A DNA stretch of 64,000 nucleotides from JACRIM01 sp038042195 (lineage in GTDB: Bacteria; Planctomycetota; Phycisphaerae; UBA1845; UTPLA1). The position numbers and the translations under genes are program-made. Within the stretch, counting starts at the first letter, position 1; every line of letters begins with the position of its first letter. The stretch is from positions 8,133 through 72,132 of the forward strand of contig JBBTET010000040.1 in NCBI GenBank assembly GCA_038042195.1, written 5' to 3'. The notes below the pieces were generated by a model, which was not told where the DNA came from, searched no databases, and saw only the letters and a list, made by a program, of their open reading frames with translations. Below, piece by piece: positions 36,678 through 44,639 of this stretch.

Positions 36678-37881
36678 GGGATTCCTCCGCGAAGCTCTTT
36701 CCGATGGATGTCATCCACGCCAGGCGGATGAACCCCGCCGCATCCTGATGCGAGAAGTCGCTCTTTTCAAACGTGGCCACGCTCTTTGAGAAGATCGGGG
36801 CATCCGAGTTGATCGTCGCCGCGTAGGGCACCGGTTCCAGATGCACCGTAACCTCACCCGACAGGTGTTGCATCGCCGCCGTGGCCGCCGCCTGAAGCAT
36901 GACCCGCTGGTCGGAGAAGAACTCGCCGCGATAGAGCATCGCACCGTACTGCTTCCCAAGCTCGACATACTGATCGAAGGTCGGCTTATTAAGGCTCGTG
37001 CGCGCCAGCGCATCGACGGCCACATGGAGTAGCTTCGCCGCCGGGTTGATGTACAGCCCGCGCGACTTCACACCCGTGAAACGGTTTTCAATGACCAAGT
37101 CCCACGCCCACGGTTCCGAACGATAGTCGTGGTTCAACGTCGCAACCAATTCCGCCAGCGGCAACCGTTCACCGTTGTAGGCAATCGGTACGCCCTGCTC
37201 AAACTTGATCGTCGCGATCCGTGAGCCGGTCCCTTTCTTCGCGCCCCCAGCGAAACGATTCGCTACGCCACTGAGCACTTGATCGATGTTGACCGTCGCC
37301 GTCGGGTCTTCGAGCGGCCCGCCCTCGACGCTGAGATGCCAGAGATTCTCGTCGAGGCTGAAATCCTTGGTCAGCGAATAATCGCCTGCGATCCCGTGTG
37401 TGTGCAGATAGGCGATCATGTCGCTTCGACCGCCAAGGTTCCACACCTTCCACGGAGCCAGCACCTTGCACTCCGGGGCCAGTGAGCGGTAGGCGAATTC
37501 AAAGCGAATCTGATCGTTGCCCTTGCCGGTTGCGCCGTGGACGAGCGTCGCGCCGCCAAGCTTCTTGGCGAGTCGCACCTGCTCGGCTGCAATGAACGGA
37601 CGAGCTAATGCGGTGCCGAGATGGTACGTCCCCTCGTAGGTCGCCCCCAACCCGATCACCCACGGCAGTACCTGTTGGCACATCGCCGGTCGAGCATCAC
37701 GAATCTCGGCGGACGTCGCGCCAAGTTGCAGGGCCTTCTCGCACAGTGCAGGGAGGTCTTCTTCCTGTCCGACATCAACGAGTACCGCGTGAACCTCATA
37801 GCCGCGCTCGCGCAGCCAGATCACGATGGTCGTCGTGTCCAATCCGCCCGAATAGGCCAACACACACTTCTTATCTCTCAT
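36583..37881 (-). CDS. argG: Argininosuccinate synthase
   Basis: 432 residues from ATG 37881, preceded by GGAG at 5 nt; upstream in-frame codons lie inside argR. It joins citrulline and aspartate with ATP. The PP-loop motif LAYSGGLDTT is at residues ~7-16, followed by GATSAEIRDAR, HGATGKGNDQIRFE and AYNGERLPLAEL. Most family members end near the FIRL block; here ~35 further residues (ESHDGVVETGDATSS...) extend into argH in a different frame. The tail may be non-conserved and result from loss of an earlier stop. The start overlaps the argR stop by 11 nt. Confidence 0.95.
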   Translation of the reverse strand: MRDKKCVLAYSGGLDTTTIVIWLRERGYEVHAVLVDVGQEEDLPALCEKALQLGATSAEIRDARPAMCQQVLPWVIGLGATYEGTYHLGTALARPFIAAEQVRLAKKLGGATLVHGATGKGNDQIRFEFAYRSLAPECKVLAPWKVWNLGGRSDMIAYLHTHGIAGDYSLTKDFSLDENLWHLSVEGGPLEDPTATVNIDQVLSGVANRFAGGAKKGTGSRIATIKFEQGVPIAYNGERLPLAELVATLNHDYRSEPWAWDLVIENRFTGVKSRGLYINPAAKLLHVAVDALARTSLNKPTFDQYVELGKQYGAMLYRGEFFSDQRVMLQAAATAAMQHLSGEVTVHLEPVPYAATINSDAPIFSKSVATFEKSDFSHQDAAGFIRLAWMTSIGKSFAEESHDGVVETGDATSSDLRQTKSLPGGRLVSTAV

Positions 37882-38323
37882 GCTTGTCTCCAAACCATTG
37901 TGCCAACCGGCGCAGGGCCACAACCTGCGACCGGCGATTTTTCGTGGCCACGAAAATCGTGTCGTCACCGGCCAATGTCCCAGTAATGGACGGCTCGGCG
38001 GCGTGGTCGATCTTCACCGCCAACGGCTGAGCCGCGCCCATCGCCGTTCGAATCACCGTGAGGTGCGGCCCACAGGTCGTGTAACTCACGACGGCTGCGC
38101 CGAATTGCGCCTCCAGCGCCGGGACATTGGACCGCTCGACAATCTCATACCGACCTCGCACCTTGCGAATCTCCAACTCCACAAGATCACGGCTTAGGGT
38201 TGACTGGTCCACGGCCACGCCGCGCCCGCGAAGTGCCTTTCGCAACTCCGACTGCGTCCCAACCGCGCCGGCCGTCACGATCTTCCGGATCGCGCCCTGG
38301 CGTTCATCCTTGGTGAGCGTCAT
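37871..38323 (-). CDS. argR: Arginine repressor
   Basis: 150 residues, standard ArgR size. The N-terminal winged helix (QGAIRKIVTAGAVGTQSELRKAL, VDQSTLSRDLVELEIRKVR, residues ~9-57) binds DNA; the C-terminal hexamerisation and arginine-binding domain has the conserved GTLAGDDTIFV (115-125). It is the first gene of the operon it most likely controls, argR-argG-argH-proB-proA. There is no ribosome-binding site before the ATG; the -10 element ends 7 nt upstream, suggesting a leaderless message. It overlaps argG by 11 nt. Confidence 0.96.
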   Translation of the reverse strand: MTLTKDERQGAIRKIVTAGAVGTQSELRKALRGRGVAVDQSTLSRDLVELEIRKVRGRYEIVERSNVPALEAQFGAAVVSYTTCGPHLTVIRTAMGAAQPLAVKIDHAAEPSITGTLAGDDTIFVATKNRRSQVVALRRLAQWFGDKHER

Positions 38324-38672
38324 ACCACCCAGTATAGCATACTATGCACAAGTATGCAACATCTATTGCGGACGCATTTTCGGTCACTGCATCCGACTTC
38401 GATAGGGATCTTCAGGCACCGAGTACGCATGAATCATGAAGGGATGGGAGAGGCTGAAAGACCTCGAGCAATACGCCTCACTTTCTCTTCGAAGTCGGGT
38501 GAAAACCCCAACCCATTGCCATTCAATGGGTTAACGGAGGCACCCATCTGCTCGCACCTAACTTGATCCCCAAGTCACCCGCGAGACCCATCCCCCATTT
38601 GCAACACCCAACCCCATCCTCTAAACTACTTGGCTCGCTATTCCAAAAGCCTATCCGACCGGGAGAGTCGTT
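38324..38672. other. 349-nt divergent gap: argR promoter and rpmI leader
   Basis: Besides the argR promoter and operator, this gap holds a perfect 9-bp stem with a 5-nt loop, AACCCATTG-CCATT-CAATGGGTT (38510-38532), ~140 nt before rpmI on the plus strand and not followed by a T run. It could be part of a ribosomal-protein leader RNA; this is conjecture. No open reading frame here looks coding and infC is absent. Confidence 0.45.
38331..38359 (-). promoter_or_regulatory. argR promoter with overlapping palindromic operator
   Basis: On the minus strand, TTGCAT (38354-38359), a 17-nt spacer and TATACT (38331-38336) form a near-consensus sigma-70-type promoter. The spacer is itself part of an inverted repeat: GCATACT (38351-38357) pairs with AGTATGC (38337-38343) around a 7-nt centre that contains another GCAT. 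Such TGCATA-type half-sites recall ARG boxes of ArgR. Binding would cover the promoter and give autoregulation by arginine. The -10 is 7 nt from the start codon. Confidence 0.75.
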
Positions 38673-38870
38673 ATGCCAAAAATGAAGCGGCACAAGGGTG
38701 TGGCCAAGCGGTTCAAAGTGACCGCCAACGGCAAGGTCAAGTACAAGAAGGGCGGCTCCGGCCACCTGATGAGCCACAAGAGCGGAAATCGCTCGCGCGG
38801 CCTCGCCAAGAAGGGTATCCTCGACAACGCGCCGCTGAGTGCCAAGATCATTCGCGCCCTGCTCCCCTGA
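38673..38870 (+). CDS. rpmI: 50S ribosomal protein L35
   Basis: 65 residues, standard size, very basic. The family opening PKMKRHKGVAKRFKVTANGK and the C-terminal half with HLMSHKSGNRSRGL are clear. It is part of the large ribosomal subunit. GGGAG lies ~7 nt before the ATG. It precedes rplT by 31 nt, the universal rpmI-rplT pair; infC, which normally precedes them, is not here. Confidence 0.98.
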   Translation: MPKMKRHKGVAKRFKVTANGKVKYKKGGSGHLMSHKSGNRSRGLAKKGILDNAPLSAKIIRALLP

Positions 38871-38901
38871 GTCGAAACCGCAACTGACGGAGACGTAAGT
38901 C

Positions 38902-39267
38902 ATGCCACGAACCGCTGGACATGTTGCCCATAAGAAAAAAGTCCGCCGCATACTGAAGGCGGCCAAGGGCTATTACGGCGCTCGAAGCAAGTTGCTTCGC
39001 TCGGCGCGGGACACCGTGCTTCGTGCCGGCGTCTATGCCTTCCGGGATCGCCGCGCTCGAAAGCGGGACTTCCGCTCGCTCTGGATCACGCGCATCACCG
39101 CCGCCTGTCGCGCCCGGGGATTCGCCTACAACAAGTTCATCCGCGGCCTGAAGAACGCGCTGTGCGACCTCAATCGCAAGATGCTCAGCGAGATTGCCAT
39201 CGCCGACCCGACGGCCTTCGATATGCTCGTCGACATGGCCCGCAAGAACCTGGCCAAGGCGGCCTGA
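38902..39267 (+). CDS. rplT: 50S ribosomal protein L20
   Basis: 121 residues, standard size. It binds 23S rRNA early in assembly and in several bacteria represses its own operon. Motifs include HVAHKKKVRRILKAAKGYYGARSKL, YAFRDRRARKRDFRSLWITRI and YNKFIRGLK. A GGAG site precedes the ATG by ~10 nt. A strong intrinsic terminator follows 25 nt after the stop. Confidence 0.98.
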   Translation: MPRTAGHVAHKKKVRRILKAAKGYYGARSKLLRSARDTVLRAGVYAFRDRRARKRDFRSLWITRITAACRARGFAYNKFIRGLKNALCDLNRKMLSEIAIADPTAFDMLVDMARKNLAKAA

Positions 39268-39291
39268 CGTTCGAGTTTCAATGAACCCCCC

Positions 39292-39322
39292 AGGCGTCGG
39301 CCATATGGCACGACGCCTTTTT
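39292..39322 (+). terminator. Intrinsic terminator after rplT
   Basis: An 8-bp GC-rich stem, AGGCGTCG (39292-39299) with CGACGCCT (39311-39318), encloses a loop that itself contains GCCATATGGC, and is followed by five T residues to 39322. It ends the rpmI-rplT transcript 12 nt before the HAD gene, which therefore needs its own promoter or read-through. Confidence 0.85.
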
Positions 39323-39333
39323 CATGCGCACCC

Positions 39334-39987
39334 ATGACTAACATCGGCGTCATCTTCGACATGGACGGCGTCCTCGTGGACAGCGGGCCGGCCCACCTGG
39401 AAAGCTGGCGGATGCTGGCCCGGGAGTTGAGCTGTGACATCACGGCGGCGCAGTTCGCCCACTGCTTCGGCCAGCGCAGCAGTGAGATCATCACGCACAC
39501 ATTCGGCATTACAAACCCCGACGAGATCGCCCGGCTCGATGCGCGAAAGGAGGGCCTCTATCGCGATCTGATTCGGGGCCGAGTGCCAGCCATGGCGGGT
39601 GCGACGGAGTTGGTGAGAGTGCTTCACGAGGCTGGTGTTCGCCTCGCGGTGGGTTCGTCCGGTCCGCCGGAGAATGTGGCGTTGGTTTGCGAGGAGATGG
39701 GTCTGTCGCACTTCTTGTCGGCCATCATCACCGGCAACGACGTGCAGCGTGGCAAGCCCGACCCGCAGGTGTTCCTCCTTGCGGCTGAACAAATGGGGTT
39801 GGCGACGGCGCGATGTGTTGTGATTGAGGACGCCCCTGTCGGGATTGAGGCCTCCCATCGCGCGGGGATGAAGTGCATCGCACTTGCGAGTTCACATGGT
39901 ACGGAAGCACTGTCACATGCCGAACTCGTGGTGTCGAGCCTGAGTGAAACCGTACTATTGGCCGTTCACGATTTGGTGGGACGATAA
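39334..39987 (+). CDS. HAD-superfamily hydrolase, beta-phosphoglucomutase-like
   Basis: 217 residues. The HAD motifs are complete: I, FDMDGVLVDSG (nucleophile Asp, with the general acid two residues later); II, LAVGSSGPP; III, Lys in RGKPDPQVF; IV, VVIEDAPVGIEAS. A helical cap between motifs I and II places it with beta-phosphoglucomutase and phosphoglycolate phosphatase relatives. The substrate is not predictable. It follows the rplT terminator and is convergent with the haem-protein gene, 2 nt apart. Confidence 0.9.
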   Translation: MTNIGVIFDMDGVLVDSGPAHLESWRMLARELSCDITAAQFAHCFGQRSSEIITHTFGITNPDEIARLDARKEGLYRDLIRGRVPAMAGATELVRVLHEAGVRLAVGSSGPPENVALVCEEMGLSHFLSAIITGNDVQRGKPDPQVFLLAAEQMGLATARCVVIEDAPVGIEASHRAGMKCIALASSHGTEALSHAELVVSSLSETVLLAVHDLVGR

Positions 39988-39989
39988 CG

Positions 39990-40517
39990 TCAGTTGTTTA
40001 GCGCCCCTTGATCGATCCAGTCTCGAATCAAATTGATGTCTGACTGGCTCAGTGGTGAGCGAAGGAACGGCATCCGAATCCCCACCGGCGGATTGTCGGA
40101 ACTGATCTTCAGATAGAGGAGGCTTTGCGCGGAATTGCCGGGAACGACTCGTGTCAGGGTTGAATCCTGATCGCTAGGCATGTTCACCAGAAGGCCGTGC
40201 GCGTTACCCGCCGTCAGATAGAGCGTGATGCCTTGATCGTCGGCAAACCCGCCAGGCTTGTGGCAGATCGCACAATTCGCACTGAAGATCGGCTGAATCT
40301 GATTGGCAAACGAGATGACGCCGTCCGACGGCATGCCGTCCGGTTGAGTGTTGGCGGGGGGCATGTCCAATGGAACGCCCGTCACCATGCACGTCCCACC
40401 CATCATCGCAGCGCAGAGAGGCAGGATGATCAGGTGTGATCGAGCGTAGGTCCAGAAACTCATGAAAAGTTGTTTACAGCGCGGGGATGATCTTGTAGAC
40501 CTGATTTGGTTTAGCAT
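39990..40517 (-). CDS. Exported mono-haem c-type cytochrome-domain protein
   Basis: About 175 residues if started at ATG 40517; GTG at 40586 or ATG at 40463 are alternatives and none has a strong ribosome site. A hydrophobic segment (LIILPLCAAMMGGTC) looks like a lipoprotein-type signal. The rest has one haem-binding motif CAICH within FSANCAICHKPGGFADDQG, typical of the planctomycete domains placed before DUF1549/DUF1553 proteins, and ends with SQSDINLIRDWIDQGAL, where a Met in MPFLR may be the second haem ligand. It may carry electrons in the periplasm. It is a single gene, convergent with the HAD gene. Confidence 0.8.
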   Translation of the reverse strand: MLNQIRSTRSSPRCKQLFMSFWTYARSHLIILPLCAAMMGGTCMVTGVPLDMPPANTQPDGMPSDGVISFANQIQPIFSANCAICHKPGGFADDQGITLYLTAGNAHGLLVNMPSDQDSTLTRVVPGNSAQSLLYLKISSDNPPVGIRMPFLRSPLSQSDINLIRDWIDQGALNN

Positions 40518-40826
40518 GGAAATTCTCTTCTTCAAGATTGCTTGACCGGTCGTTTGTCGGGCTGCGGCCCTTGTTGCAAGATTCACCCTCAGAGTTTAAC
40601 CCTTCAGCATAGATGCCATTGAATCAAACCCTGCAAGTTAGATACCACCCGTCTCCATGGCCGTGGGAGGAGTGGTATTATCACGATTCGACCTTAGCGA
40701 GTCGTGTGTATGGACACAATGGCTGTGTGTGGTTGAACAAGTGGTTTGGTTGACAGGCGCTCGGCATCGATCTAAGTTAGGCCTTGTTCCAAACTGAATC
40801 GACCTTTCTAGCAAGGATCAGGTGCC
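40518..40826. other. 309-nt gap without a recognisable gene
   Basis: Divergent space between the haem protein and the lipoprotein gene. It is less GC-rich than its surroundings and presumably holds both promoters. I found no convincing -35/-10 pair, inverted repeat or RNA gene. Confidence 0.4.
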
Positions 40827-41480
40827 GTGATCTCCCATCATATTCGTCGGATATCTCCGATGAGCCTCTTTTCTGTTGCACTGCTCGCTGGCTGCGGATC
40901 GGCCCGCACGGTCGCCGTATCCGACACGTCAACCCAGACAGACTACAAGGTTCGCATCCAGCGAAACAGCTCGGCGTCAACCTCCGACACGATAGCGGCT
41001 CCGGCTCGTGATCTCGCGTTTGAAGTCTCAGGCTTCGCCGGTGCGACGGTTGGCACCGACAAGTCCGATGAGAAAACGTCCGTAACGCAGGCCGCAATCG
41101 TTGATGCGTTCGTAAGAGCAATGGTCGAAGCGCGGCGAAATCGCGGCCAAACGACGGGCGACTTCACCACGAAGATCGGTCCGCGTGTCACCATCGTTCA
41201 CCGTCAGATCGGTGACGGATACGAAGCACAGATCACGCTCATGGCGCGCGGCGTCGATACGACTTTCATCGTCCGCGACGGCGTCCTCAAACATGAGCCG
41301 CACGATCTCAAGCTGCTGCGTCAGGTCTTCGACGAAACCAACGGCGAGTTCGCCCTGCTCGGCACGACGTGGAAGCCGGTCCAGCGCGGCTGCGAGGCGC
41401 GCGTCGCGTGCTACCAGCCGGCGGGCATGGAGGGGGCGGTCGCCGGCGCGACGGCGGAGACCTCGACTCCGACGCCGTAA
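40827..41480 (+). CDS. Lipoprotein of unknown function
   Basis: 217 residues from GTG 40827 with AAGGA ~10 nt upstream; ATG 40860 is an alternative. The signal ends in a clear lipobox LLAGC, so the mature protein is membrane-anchored. The mature part is mixed alpha/beta (FEVSGFAGATVGTDKSDEKT, FTTKIGPRVTIVHRQIGDGY) and the C terminus is Ala/Thr/Pro-rich. I do not recognise the family. It lies 12 nt before the glycosidase-like gene, so the two are probably co-transcribed. Confidence 0.75.
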   Translation: MISHHIRRISPMSLFSVALLAGCGSARTVAVSDTSTQTDYKVRIQRNSSASTSDTIAAPARDLAFEVSGFAGATVGTDKSDEKTSVTQAAIVDAFVRAMVEARRNRGQTTGDFTTKIGPRVTIVHRQIGDGYEAQITLMARGVDTTFIVRDGVLKHEPHDLKLLRQVFDETNGEFALLGTTWKPVQRGCEARVACYQPAGMEGAVAGATAETSTPTP

Positions 41481-41492
41481 GCAACCATTTGC

Positions 41493-43220
41493 GTGACTCG
41501 AATCTTGAACTCCACTTCCGAACTGTGCGCATTGCTACTTCCCCGGCCGCAGCGGATGCGCCGATTGCGCGGGGTATGTGATGCGAAGCGCCTTCGCCAG
41601 CCGGACATTCAACGTGCGAAACATCCGCGAGGGGATCAGTGGTTCTGCCTGAGCATTCGAGCGGATGGCGTGATGCTGCGCGCGGGGGGAGAGGCCGGTG
41701 AGAGGTATGGCCGGCTCGCGTTGGAGCAATTGGGCGTTGGCGCACAGCGCGCCGTGCCCGCGGTGGAGATTGAGGATTGGCCTGACTTCGCCGTGCGCGG
41801 CGTGATGTTGGACATCAGCCGTGACAAGGTGCCGACGATGGCGACGCTACGGCAACTCGTCGATCAATTGTCCGGGCTGCGGATCAACCAACTGCAACTC
41901 TACACGGAGCACACCTTCGCCTATCGCGGGCATGAAAAGGTCTGGCGCGGATGTTCACCGATGACAGCGACACAGGCACGGGCACTTGATGCGTACTGCG
42001 CGGCGCGCGGCGTGGAGTTGGTTCCGAACCAAAACTCGTTTGGCCATATGGAGCGATGGCTCAAGCACGAGCCGTATCGGCGACTGGCGGAGACGACGGG
42101 TCCGTGGAAGACGCCGTGGGGGACGACGCGAGATTACCCGACGACGCTGACACCGGGTGATCCGGGATCGCTGCGGCTGATGACGGGGCTGTACGATCAA
42201 CTGCTGCCGAACTTTCAGAGTCGGCTGTTCAACGTTGGCTGCGACGAGACGTTCGAGCTTGGGCAGGGGCGCAGCGCAGAGGAGTGTCGAAAACACGGCG
42301 TGGGTCGGGTGTATCTGGATTATTTGTTGAAGCTGCACCGTACTGTCCGGCAGCGCGGGCGGCGGATGATGTTCTGGAGCGACATCATTCACGAGCACCC
42401 GGAGTTGATCCGTCATCTGCCGCGCGACGTGATCCCGCTGGTTTGGGGGTATGAGGCGGATCATCCGTTCATGAAGCAGTGCGGCGAGCTGAAGCGTTGC
42501 GGGCTGGAGTTCTACGTCTGCCCCGGCACATCGAGTTGGTGCAGCTTCTCCGGGCGCACGACGAACGCGATGGCGAATCTGCGGAACGCGGCGGCCGCGG
42601 GGAAGAAGCACGGGGCGACAGGATATTTGATTACGGACTGGGGCGACTACGGGCATCGGCAGTACGAGCCGGTGAGCTACGGGCCGATTTTGGACGGGGC
42701 GGCGTTGAGTTGGTGCGCGAAGAGCAACGCGGGGATCGATGCTGGGCGCGAGGTGAGTCGATGTTTCTTCGGCGATGCAACAAGCAAGTTTGGGTCGCTG
42801 TGGCTAGAGGCGGGGTGTGTGCATGAAGCATCGGGCATTTCGATCAAGAATCGAACGGTGTTGTTCACAATGATGGACACGCCGCTCACGGAGATACCAA
42901 GGATCAAGGGGCTGTCGGCCAAAAGGATCGCGGCAATGCGGCGGGCGATAGCGACGCTGAAGAAAAAGGTTCGCACAGCAGACCCTACAACGGGCGAGTT
43001 AGCCGCGACGCTGAATGTGCTTGATCACGCCTGCCGGCGGGGCGAATCGGCGTTCATGCGAACAGGCACAGAGCAGAAGAAGCTCATTCGTGATTTGGCA
43101 AAAGACCTGAAAAAAATCGTCGCAACGCATCAGCGACTGTGGAAAGCGAGAAATCGACCGGGCGGATTGAGTTCCAGCGTCAGCTACTTTGAGAATGCGC
43201 TGCGGGCCTACAAATCCTAG
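41493..43220 (+). CDS. GH20-like beta-N-acetylhexosaminidase
   Basis: 575 residues from a GTG start. A GH20b-like N-terminal domain (LSIRADGVMLRAGGEAGERYGRL) leads into a TIM barrel opening with FAVRGVMLDISRDKVP and INQLQLYTEHTFAYRG. The catalytic Asp-Glu pair of GH20 is visible in NVGCDETFELG near residue 250. Other blocks are LVPNQNSFGHMERWL and GYLITDWGDYGH. It should release terminal N-acetylhexosamine from glycans by substrate-assisted catalysis, perhaps in cell-wall recycling. No signal peptide is visible. It follows the lipoprotein gene at 12 nt and is convergent with the HMG-CoA lyase gene with a 4-nt overlap. Confidence 0.8.
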   Translation: MTRILNSTSELCALLLPRPQRMRRLRGVCDAKRLRQPDIQRAKHPRGDQWFCLSIRADGVMLRAGGEAGERYGRLALEQLGVGAQRAVPAVEIEDWPDFAVRGVMLDISRDKVPTMATLRQLVDQLSGLRINQLQLYTEHTFAYRGHEKVWRGCSPMTATQARALDAYCAARGVELVPNQNSFGHMERWLKHEPYRRLAETTGPWKTPWGTTRDYPTTLTPGDPGSLRLMTGLYDQLLPNFQSRLFNVGCDETFELGQGRSAEECRKHGVGRVYLDYLLKLHRTVRQRGRRMMFWSDIIHEHPELIRHLPRDVIPLVWGYEADHPFMKQCGELKRCGLEFYVCPGTSSWCSFSGRTTNAMANLRNAAAAGKKHGATGYLITDWGDYGHRQYEPVSYGPILDGAALSWCAKSNAGIDAGREVSRCFFGDATSKFGSLWLEAGCVHEASGISIKNRTVLFTMMDTPLTEIPRIKGLSAKRIAAMRRAIATLKKKVRTADPTTGELAATLNVLDHACRRGESAFMRTGTEQKKLIRDLAKDLKKIVATHQRLWKARNRPGGLSSSVSYFENALRAYKS

Positions 43221-44119
43221 CCCCGATTCAACCGTCGCCACTGCCTGCTCGGCAATCGCCGATTCAAATGTGTGGCGATGGTCGACGACGCTTCGGCAAG
43301 TTTGGTGAGATTCACGCCCGTGGCGATCCCCATTCGCTCCAGCATGTAGACCAAGTCCTCCGTGGCGAGATTGCCCGATGCGCCCGGCGCATACGGACAA
43401 CCACCCAGTCCGCCGGCGGAGGCGTCGAAGGTGGTGATGCCGAGTTGCAGACCGGCGAGGACGTTGGCGAGGGCGGTGCCGTAGGTGTCGTGGAAGTGCA
43501 GGGCGATCTTCTCTCGCGTGATTTTTTCCAGCAGGATGCCGACCGTCTCGAACACGTCCTTGGGTGACGCCGCGCCGATCGTGTCGCTGATGGCGACCTC
43601 GTCCACGCCCATGTTGAGTAGACGTTGTGTAACGTCGAGTACTTTTTCTTTTGCGATGTCGCCCTCGTAGGGACAGACAAAACTCGTCGAGACGTAACCG
43701 CGAACGGTGAGCCCGGCGGCCAGCGCCTTCGACACCACCGGCGCGAAGACCACCAGCGACTCGGCGATGGTCATGTTGATGTTCTTTTTGGTAAACGACT
43801 CCGACGCAGCCGTGAACACGGCCACGCGACGGATGCCGGACTCGATGGCGCGGTCGAGGCCTTTTTCATTGGGAGCCAGCGCGGAAAATGTGACTCCGGG
43901 AGCGACGGGCAACCCCTTCACGACCTCCTTCGCATCAGCAAGCTGCGGCACAGCCTTGGGACTGACGAACGACGTGGCCTCAATGTGTGTCAGTCCCGCC
44001 TCTACGAGCTTGTGAATGAATGCGAGCTTCGTCGCGGTGGGAATGCTCTCCTTCTCATTCTGCAACCCATCGCGCGGGCCGACCTCGACGATGGTGACGC
44101 GATCAGGCAGAGGCGACAT
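43217..44119 (-). CDS. mvaB: Hydroxymethylglutaryl-CoA lyase
   Basis: 300 residues from ATG 44119, preceded by GGAGG at 6 nt. It cleaves HMG-CoA into acetoacetate and acetyl-CoA, the last step of leucine degradation. Motifs are VEVGPRDGLQNE at the N terminus (catalytic Arg-Asp), IEATSFVSPKAVPQ, ALHFHDTYGTALANV for the metal site and the active-site cysteine in GGLGGCPYAPGASGN. All are intact. It overlaps the biotin carrier gene by 17 nt and is the last gene of the operon. Confidence 0.95.
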   Translation of the reverse strand: MSPLPDRVTIVEVGPRDGLQNEKESIPTATKLAFIHKLVEAGLTHIEATSFVSPKAVPQLADAKEVVKGLPVAPGVTFSALAPNEKGLDRAIESGIRRVAVFTAASESFTKKNINMTIAESLVVFAPVVSKALAAGLTVRGYVSTSFVCPYEGDIAKEKVLDVTQRLLNMGVDEVAISDTIGAASPKDVFETVGILLEKITREKIALHFHDTYGTALANVLAGLQLGITTFDASAGGLGGCPYAPGASGNLATEDLVYMLERMGIATGVNLTKLAEASSTIATHLNRRLPSRQWRRLNRG

Positions 44120-44639
44120 GGCCATCCTCCGCAAACGTCACCAGCACCGCGCCCATCTCCACCAACTGCCCCGGCTTGCAGCGGACCTCCTTCACGCGAC
44201 CGGCGTGCGGCGCGGAAAGCGTCATCTCCATCTTCATGGACTCCATGATCACGAGCGGAGCGTGGGCCTCGAACACTGCGCCGGGCGTCGCGTTAATTTT
44301 CAGCACGGTGCCGGGCATGGGGGCTTGCAGGTGCGACTGCTTCGCGGCCGTCGTACTACCGGTCGAACGGCGGGCGGCGCGGTCCATGATCTCCAGCTTG
44401 TGGATTCGCCCGCGCAGCCAGACATGCAGCACGTCGCCTTTTTTCATGATCCGAAAGGGCAACACGCGGCCTTGCACACGGAGCCAGCCCGCGCCCGATC
44501 CGGTGGATTCCATTTCGACGCTGGACACTCGGTCCCCGGTTGTGATCTGGTAGGTCACACGATCCTTGGCATCGGTGCGCTGGAGGACGACTTCGATGGG
44601 GTCGCCCGCACCGTCCGGCTTAAGAAGCAGCTTCGTCAT
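44103..44639 (-). CDS. Biotin carboxyl carrier subunit (split from a carboxylase alpha chain)
   Basis: 178 residues from ATG 44639, which follows GGAGGG and overlaps the carboxylase stop as TGATG. Residues ~1-95 correspond to the BT linker region of acyl-CoA carboxylase alpha chains, and residues ~100-175 are a biotinyl domain (QAPMPGTVLKINATPG, VIMESMKMEMTL) with biotinylated Lys136 in ESMKME. In most 3-methylcrotonyl-CoA carboxylases this part is fused to the biotin carboxylase; here it is a separate protein. It carries the activated carboxyl group between the two active sites. Confidence 0.93.
   Translation of the reverse strand: MTKLLLKPDGAGDPIEVVLQRTDAKDRVTYQITTGDRVSSVEMESTGSGAGWLRVQGRVLPFRIMKKGDVLHVWLRGRIHKLEIMDRAARRSTGSTTAAKQSHLQAPMPGTVLKINATPGAVFEAHAPLVIMESMKMEMTLSAPHAGRVKEVRCKPGQLVEMGAVLVTFAEDGHVASA

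Noticed and set aside
38354..38566. 70-codon frame before rpmI
   Set aside because: It begins inside the argR promoter, has no ribosome site and its composition is unlike the neighbouring genes.
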